Of a DNA stretch of 64,000 bases, positions 59,534 to 64,000 are shown piece after piece. This DNA comes from WHSO01 sp963732875 (GTDB lineage: Bacteria > Pseudomonadota > Alphaproteobacteria > SMXQ01): NCBI GenBank assembly GCA_963732875.1, contig CAVTBD010000002.1, forward strand, positions 1,612,001 to 1,676,000, written 5' to 3'. The notes below the pieces were generated by a model. The model was not told where the DNA came from. It ran no database searches and saw only the letters and a list, made by a program, of their open reading frames with translations. The translations under genes were made by a program, and so were the position numbers. Positions within the stretch are counted from its first letter, which is position 1, and each line of letters starts with the position of its first letter.

Positions 59534-61083
59534 AACCCGCCCATGGCGCGCACGATCAGCACCAGCGCCAGCACCAGGGCGAGGACGATGGCGATGTCGG
59601 GCTCGCTCCAGCGTCCGCGCTTCTTCACAGCAGCGTCCCCTGCGGGCCGTCGTCCGCCCGCCTTGGCCTTCGGCCTGGACTTAGGCCGGGCGGGCCGGGC
59701 CTTGGCGGGCGCGCCACCGATCACGGCGGGCACGGTATCGTCCCGGAAGCCGATCTCGACCGCCATGCCGGGCCGGGTCTCGGCCGCCGCCATCACCGGC
59801 ACGCCGTCGGCGTCGCGCACCACGGCGAAGCCGCGCGCGAGCACGTTCTCGTAGGAATAGCTGGTAAGCAGCGCCGCGAGCTGGCCGAGGCGCATCTCGC
59901 CGTCGGCGACCGCGCGGCGCCCCTCGCGCGCAAGGCTGCGCGCCGCCGCCTGGACGCGCTCGGCGCCGTGGCGCAGGGTCAGTTGCAGGGCACGCGGGCG
60001 CAGGCCCGCGGCGGCCTCGCGGAACCGTCCGTCGCGCGCGGCGACCAGCGCGCCGGCCGCCTGGCGCAGGCGCTCGGCACGATCATCGAGGCGCTGGGTG
60101 GCGTCCTCCACCAACCGGCGCGGGTTGCCGGCGATGCGCCACAGCTGCGCGACACGTTCGGTGGCATCGGTCACGCGGCGCGTGGCGGCGGCGGTCAGCC
60201 GCGCGCCCTGGTCGCGCACCTGGACCAAGAGCTCCATGCGCACCGGCACCGCCATCTCGGCGGCGGCCGTCGGCGTCGGCGCGCGCACGTCGGCGGCGAA
60301 GTCGATCAGGGTCACGTCGGTCTCGTGGCCGACCGCCGAGATCAGCGGAATCTCCGAGGCCGCGGCGGCGCGCACCACCACCTCCTCGTTGAACGCCATC
60401 AGGTCCTCGAGCGAGCCGCCGCCGCGCGCGACGATGATGACGTCGGGGCGCGCGATCGGGCCGCCTTCCGGCAGCGCATTGAAGCCCTTGATCCCGGCCG
60501 CCACCTGCTCGGCCGCGCCCTTGCCCTGGACCAGCGCCGGCCAGATCACCACGTGACGCGGGAAGCGGTCGTTGAGCCGGTGCAGGATGTCGCGGATCAC
60601 CGCGCCCGAGGGCGAGGTGACGACGCCGATCACGTCCGGCAGATAGGGAAGCTCCTTCTTGCGGTCCTCGTCGAACAGGCCCTCGGCGGCGAGGCGCTTC
60701 TTGCGCTCCTCGATCAGCTTGAGGAGCGCCCCTTCGCCGGCGAGCTCCATGTCCTCGACGATGAGCTGGTAGCGCGACTGCGGCCCGTAGGTGGTGATGC
60801 GCCCGGTGACGATCACCTCCATGCCGTCCTCGGGCCGGATCGGGAGACGCCCCACGGTGCCGCGCCAGCACACGGTAGCGATCACCGCGTCGGCGTCCTT
60901 GAGGTCGAGGTAGAGATGGCCCGAGGAGGGACGGCGCAGGCCCGAGATTTCGCCACGCACGCGCACGCGCCCGAACGAATCCTCGAGGGTGCGCTTGATC
61001 GCCGTCGAAATCTCGCCGACCGAGAAGACCGGGAGATTCGGGCCGGCCGCCGGGCCTTCCGGCGGGAGCAGGGAATCGGCCAT
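59530..61083 (-). CDS. xseA: Exodeoxyribonuclease VII large subunit with C-terminal membrane helix
   Basis: The protein has 517 residues. An OB fold (RVRVRGEISGLRRPSSGHLYLDLKD in part) is followed by the catalytic domain with VVTSPSGAVIRDI and IIVARGGGSLEDLMAFNEE, the NADVRAPTPTAAAEMAVP-like stretch and a coiled-coil region. It degrades single-stranded DNA with the small subunit XseB, which is not in the window. After a basic, proline- and lysine-rich linker (about 470-495) it ends in a hydrophobic helix, IAIVLALVLALVLIVRAM, which usual XseA proteins lack. Whether this ties the nuclease to the membrane is untested. Confidence 0.93.
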   Translation of the reverse strand: MADSLLPPEGPAAGPNLPVFSVGEISTAIKRTLEDSFGRVRVRGEISGLRRPSSGHLYLDLKDADAVIATVCWRGTVGRLPIRPEDGMEVIVTGRITTYGPQSRYQLIVEDMELAGEGALLKLIEERKKRLAAEGLFDEDRKKELPYLPDVIGVVTSPSGAVIRDILHRLNDRFPRHVVIWPALVQGKGAAEQVAAGIKGFNALPEGGPIARPDVIIVARGGGSLEDLMAFNEEVVVRAAAASEIPLISAVGHETDVTLIDFAADVRAPTPTAAAEMAVPVRMELLVQVRDQGARLTAAATRRVTDATERVAQLWRIAGNPRRLVEDATQRLDDRAERLRQAAGALVAARDGRFREAAAGLRPRALQLTLRHGAERVQAAARSLAREGRRAVADGEMRLGQLAALLTSYSYENVLARGFAVVRDADGVPVMAAAETRPGMAVEIGFRDDTVPAVIGGAPAKARPARPKSRPKAKAGGRRPAGDAAVKKRGRWSEPDIAIVLALVLALVLIVRAMGGF

Positions 61084-61158
61084 GAAACTCTCTCAAAGCA
61101 GAAGCAAAGATGTTACAAGAGCCTCCGTCATGGGCCAAGGAGGGACGGGAGTCAAACC

Positions 61159-62430
61159 ATGCGGGTTCTGGTGATCGGTTCGGGCGGGCGCGAACACGCA
61201 CTGTGCTGGGCGATCGCCGCCTCGCCGCTGGCCGACGCGCTCTACTGCGCGCCCGGCAATGCCGGGATCGCGCGCGAGGCCCAATGCGTCGACATCGGGG
61301 CCGAGGACATCCCCGCCATCCGCAGGTTCGTCCGGGAGAAGGCCATCGACTTCGTCGTGGTCGGCCCCGAGGCGCCGCTGGTGGCGGGCCTCGTGGACGC
61401 GCTGACCGAAGACGGTGTGCTCGCCTTCGGCCCGACCGCCGCCGCGGCGCGGCTCGAGGGCTCCAAGGGCTTCACCAAGGACATCTGCGCCCGGTACGGC
61501 ATCCCGACCGCCGCCTACGGCCGCTTCGACGATCTCGCCAAAGCGCGCGCCTACCTCAAGAAGGTCGGCGCGCCCATCGTCATCAAGGCCGACGGCCTCG
61601 CCGCCGGCAAGGGCGTGATCATGGCGCGCACCGTGGCGGAGGCCGACGCGGCGCTCGCCGACATGCTCGAGGCCAACCGCTTCGGCGCCGCCGGCGCCGA
61701 AGTCGTGATCGAGGAATGGCTGGAAGGCGAGGAGGCGAGCTTCTTCGCGCTGGTCGATGGCGAGACCGCGCTGCCGCTCGCCTCGGCCCAGGATCATAAG
61801 CGTGTCGGCGACGGCGACACCGGGCCCAACACCGGCGGCATGGGCGCCTATTCCCCGGCACCGGTCGTCACCGATGCCATCGCCGGCCGCGTGATGGACG
61901 AGATCATCGCGCCCACGCTCAAGGCCATGAAAGATATGGGCTGCCCCTACAAGGGCGTGCTCTACGCCGGGCTGATGATCACCGCCGAGGGGCCCAAGCT
62001 GATCGAATACAACGTGCGCTTCGGCGATCCCGAGTGCCAGGTGCTGATGGTCCGGCTCATGTCGGACCTGTTGCCCGGCCTGGTCGCCGCCGCCGAGGGC
62101 GGGCTCAAGCACTTCGACCTGCGCTGGTACCAGGAGCCCGCGCTCACCGTGGTGATGGCGGCCAACGGCTATCCCGGCGCCTACGACAAGGGCAGCGAGA
62201 TCCGCGGGCTGGAGGCGGCCGAAGCAATACCGGGCGTCACCGTGTTCCACGCCGGCACGGCGACCCGGGACGGCAGGCTGGTGGCGACCGGCGGGCGCGT
62301 GCTCAACGTGACGGCGCGCGCCGGGACCCTCGCCGAGGCCCAGGCCGCCGCCTACCGGGCGGTCGACGCCATCGACTGGCCGGGCGGCTTCTGCCGCCGC
62401 GATATCGGCTGGCGCGCCTTGGGAAAGTAG
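61159..62430 (+). CDS. purD: Phosphoribosylamine-glycine ligase
   Basis: The protein has 423 residues. It opens with the GSGGREHALCWAIAASPLAD N-domain, followed by the ATP-grasp domain (FTKDICARYGIPTAAYGRF, VIKADGLAAGKGVIMA, EEASFFALVDG), PNTGGMGAYSP and EYNVRFGDPECQ, with the magnesium ligands near the end. It makes glycinamide ribonucleotide in purine synthesis. GGAG seven bases before the ATG supports the start; the open frame far upstream overlaps lpxK and xseA and is not coding. Other pur genes are not nearby. Confidence 0.95.
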   Translation: MRVLVIGSGGREHALCWAIAASPLADALYCAPGNAGIAREAQCVDIGAEDIPAIRRFVREKAIDFVVVGPEAPLVAGLVDALTEDGVLAFGPTAAAARLEGSKGFTKDICARYGIPTAAYGRFDDLAKARAYLKKVGAPIVIKADGLAAGKGVIMARTVAEADAALADMLEANRFGAAGAEVVIEEWLEGEEASFFALVDGETALPLASAQDHKRVGDGDTGPNTGGMGAYSPAPVVTDAIAGRVMDEIIAPTLKAMKDMGCPYKGVLYAGLMITAEGPKLIEYNVRFGDPECQVLMVRLMSDLLPGLVAAAEGGLKHFDLRWYQEPALTVVMAANGYPGAYDKGSEIRGLEAAEAIPGVTVFHAGTATRDGRLVATGGRVLNVTARAGTLAEAQAAAYRAVDAIDWPGGFCRRDIGWRALGK

Positions 62431-62531
62431 GCTTTCCCGCCTTTCCGCACCCCCTTTCCGGCACGCTCTGGCGTTGCCGCCCTTCCCGCGCTAGCCTTTC
62501 CCGGATGGGAGGCCACCGGGGAGGGGCCGCC

Positions 62532-63251
62532 ATGCGCTACCAGCTCTACTACTGGCCCGGAATCCAGGGACGCGGCGAGTTCGTGCGCCTCGCCCTCGAG
62601 GAGGCCGGCGCCGATTACGACGACGTCGCGCGCACGCCCGACGGCATGGAGGCGCTGATGCGCCTGATGGAGGGCGGCGACATTGCGCATCCGCCGTTCG
62701 CGCCGCCGTTCCTGAAGGCGGGGCGGCTGGTGATCGCCCAGACCGCCAACATCCTGCTGTGGCTCGGCCCCCGCCACGGCCTCGCGCCCGCTTCCGAGTC
62801 GGGCCGGCTGTGGGTGCACCAGCTCCAACTCACCCTCGCCGACTTCGTGGTGGAGATCCACGACACCCACCACCCGCTCGGCCCCAATTTCTATTACGAA
62901 GACCAGAAACCCGAGGCGAAGCGGCGCACAGCGGACTTCCTGCGCGCCCGCGCGCCCAAGTTCCTCGGCTATTTCGAGGACGTGCTGGCGAAGAGCCCGG
63001 CCAGGGGCGGCTGGCTCGCCGGCGCGCGGCTCAGCTACGCCGACCTGTCGCTGTTCCAGGTGGTGGAAGGCCTGCGCTACGCCTTTCCCCACGCCATGGC
63101 GCGGCTCGAGAACAAGCTACCGCGCACGAGGGCGCTCCATGAGCGCGTCGCGGCGCGCCCCAACGTGAAAGCCTATCTTGATTCCGACCGCCGCCTGCCG
63201 TTCGACGAGAGCGGCATCTTCCGCCACTATCCGGAACTGGACAGGCGCTAG
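62532..63251 (+). CDS. Glutathione S-transferase-like protein
   Basis: The protein has 239 residues. MRYQLYYWPGIQGRGEFVRL is the thioredoxin-fold N-domain with the catalytic Tyr region of sigma/alpha-like GSTs; FLKAGRLVIAQTANILLWL ends it. The helical C-domain has LSYADLSLFQVVEGL. It probably conjugates glutathione, made with the help of GshA in this window; the substrate is unknown. GGGAGGGG precedes the ATG at 62532. Its TAG stop shares the palindrome CTAG with the tadA stop. Confidence 0.87.
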   Translation: MRYQLYYWPGIQGRGEFVRLALEEAGADYDDVARTPDGMEALMRLMEGGDIAHPPFAPPFLKAGRLVIAQTANILLWLGPRHGLAPASESGRLWVHQLQLTLADFVVEIHDTHHPLGPNFYYEDQKPEAKRRTADFLRARAPKFLGYFEDVLAKSPARGGWLAGARLSYADLSLFQVVEGLRYAFPHAMARLENKLPRTRALHERVAARPNVKAYLDSDRRLPFDESGIFRHYPELDRR

Positions 63252-63715
63252 CGTCGCTTGCGGAAGAAGTCGCGGAGCAGGTCCGCGCTTTCCGATTCAC
63301 GCAGGCCCTCGATCACCTCGGGCCTATGGTGGCAGGTCGGCTGGGCGAACAGCCGCGCGCCGTGGGCCACCGCGCCCCCCTTGGGATCGCCCGCGCCGTA
63401 ATAGAGCCGGCGCAGACGTGCGAACGAAATCGCCGCGGCACACATCGGACATGGCTCCAGCGTCACGTAGAGATCGCAGCGGGCAAGCCGGGCCTCGCCC
63501 AGCGCCTTCGCCGCGGCACGGATCGCCAGCATCTCGGCATGGGCGGTCGGGTCGTTGCGGGATTCGGTCAGGTTGTGGCGGCGCGCGATCACGTCGCCGG
63601 TCGCGCCGTCGACGATCACCGCGCCCACCGGCACCTCGCCGCGCGCGGCGCCGCGGCGCGCCCAGGCGAGCGCGATGGCCATGTAGTCGGGCTTGGGGCG
63701 GACGGGCCTCGGCAT
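63248..63715 (-). CDS. tadA: tRNA-specific adenosine deaminase
   Basis: The protein has 155 residues. The zinc and proton-shuttle residues are His59-Ala-Glu61 in PTAHAEMLAI and Cys89/Cys92 in EPCPMCAAAI. FARLRRLYYGAGDPKGGAV follows, as in TadA. It converts adenosine-34 of tRNA-Arg(ACG) to inosine. The start is taken as ATG at 63715 (MPRPVRPKPDYMAIALAWAR); longer forms begin at 63742 or 63751, and no Shine-Dalgarno sequence settles it. Confidence 0.92.
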   Translation of the reverse strand: MPRPVRPKPDYMAIALAWARRGAARGEVPVGAVIVDGATGDVIARRHNLTESRNDPTAHAEMLAIRAAAKALGEARLARCDLYVTLEPCPMCAAAISFARLRRLYYGAGDPKGGAVAHGARLFAQPTCHHRPEVIEGLRESESADLLRDFFRKRR

Positions 63716-63777
63716 GGCCGCGAGATTGGCCCGGGATCGCATTGCCTGCAAGGGTGAACGGCCCTACTCTGCGCCCC

Positions 63778-64000
63778 ATGAACACGACCCCGTCGCGCCC
63801 GGTGATCGGCCTGACCCTCGACCGCGAGGAGCCGGGCGGCTATTCCAAGTTTCCGTGGTACGCGCTGCGCGAGAACTACACCGGCGCGGTCGCGGCCGCG
63901 GGCGGCCTGCCGCTCGCGCTGCCGCACCAGCCGCGGCTGGTCGCCGACATGGTCGCCGCCATCGACGGCCTGATCCTGACCGGCGGCGCGTTCGACGTGG
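63778..64000 (+). CDS. Gamma-glutamyl-GABA hydrolase family protein (C26), partial
   Basis: Only the first 74 residues are in the window. MNTTPSRPVIGLTLDREEPGG, YALRENYTGAVAAAGGLPLALPH (in part) and the final IDGLILTGGAFDV are the opening of the class I glutamine-amidotransferase-like peptidase C26/PuuD family. The catalytic cysteine lies beyond the window. It probably hydrolyses gamma-glutamyl bonds. It diverges from tadA. Confidence 0.85.
   Translation, partial: MNTTPSRPVIGLTLDREEPGGYSKFPWYALRENYTGAVAAAGGLPLALPHQPRLVADMVAAIDGLILTGGAFDV

Noticed and set aside
58762..61158. Long open extension upstream of purD giving a 1222-residue fusion
   Set aside because: It crosses lpxK and runs antisense to xseA. 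The PurD start at 61159 has its own Shine-Dalgarno sequence and the family N-terminus.
1..64000. CRISPR array, tRNA, rRNA, integrase or attachment site
   Set aside because: None was seen on either strand; repeats present are dispersed palindromes without regular spacing.

Overview
The window is about 64 kb of a high-GC (roughly 70% by eye) alphaproteobacterial chromosome, densely packed with core genes. It has a CcrM-type GANTC methyltransferase, a separate F0 ATP synthase operon with paired b' and b subunits, a two-subunit glycine decarboxylase, an aa3-type cytochrome c oxidase cluster with ctaB, coxF and surf1, UbiA/UbiD-type quinone genes and lipid A/Kdo genes. Together these suggest an aerobic, Gram-negative member of the Rhodospirillales or a close order. 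No rRNA gene, tRNA gene, CRISPR array, IS transposase or prophage was seen.

Layout. 1-3.7 kb: the end of a lytic transglycosylase, moaB, a geranylgeranyl-reductase-family oxidoreductase and a TIGR04282/TIGR04283 glycosyltransferase pair. 3.8-8.3 kb: a PA0069-family radical SAM protein behind a LexA-type box, a CPA2 antiporter, rnhB and ccrM. 8.3-14.5 kb: mutY, a DUF721 (DciA-like) gene, a DsbA-like oxidoreductase and smc. The mutY/DUF721 gap holds an inverted pair of homologous, covarying hairpins. 14.6-17.2 kb: atpI-B-E-F'-F with a promoter and terminator. 17.2-22.9 kb: a secreted protein, then gcvT-H-PA-PB on the minus strand under a tandem glycine riboswitch whose two aptamers are split by a 116-bp repeat. 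23-30 kb: a lipoprotein, CDGSH protein, ispH-thrB-rnhA, peroxiredoxin, DsbD-like protein and yqgE. 30-40.7 kb, minus strand: a GNAT protein, M16 peptidase, thrC, M32 carboxypeptidase and the cytochrome oxidase cluster, without ctaG in its usual place. 40.9-50.8 kb: a TPR protein, tldD, an AT-rich orphan Mrr-like nuclease, a degenerate and an intact retropepsin, gshA, rsmE, ubiA, an ETF-beta-type lysine methyltransferase and small unknowns. 50.9-64 kb: a UbiD-family decarboxylase, APC permease, tldE, msbA-waaA-lpxK, xseA, purD, a GST, tadA and the start of a C26 peptidase.

Several genes form working sets. TldD and TldE, encoded 11 kb apart, are the two halves of one protease. The gcv operon is sensed by glycine itself. 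MsbA, WaaA and LpxK finish and export lipid A-Kdo. ThrB and ThrC complete threonine synthesis. CtaC, D, E, B and SURF1 build the terminal oxidase.

Four minus-strand genes (the TIGR04282 gene, gcvT, a small unknown and the APC permease) are each broken by a single extra base. This fits sequence or assembly errors better than biology, because gcvT and its neighbours otherwise look under normal selection. The most unusual items are the hairpin pair at 9.5 kb, the repeat-split glycine riboswitch and the 3-copy CTAG-bounded repeat family it belongs to.
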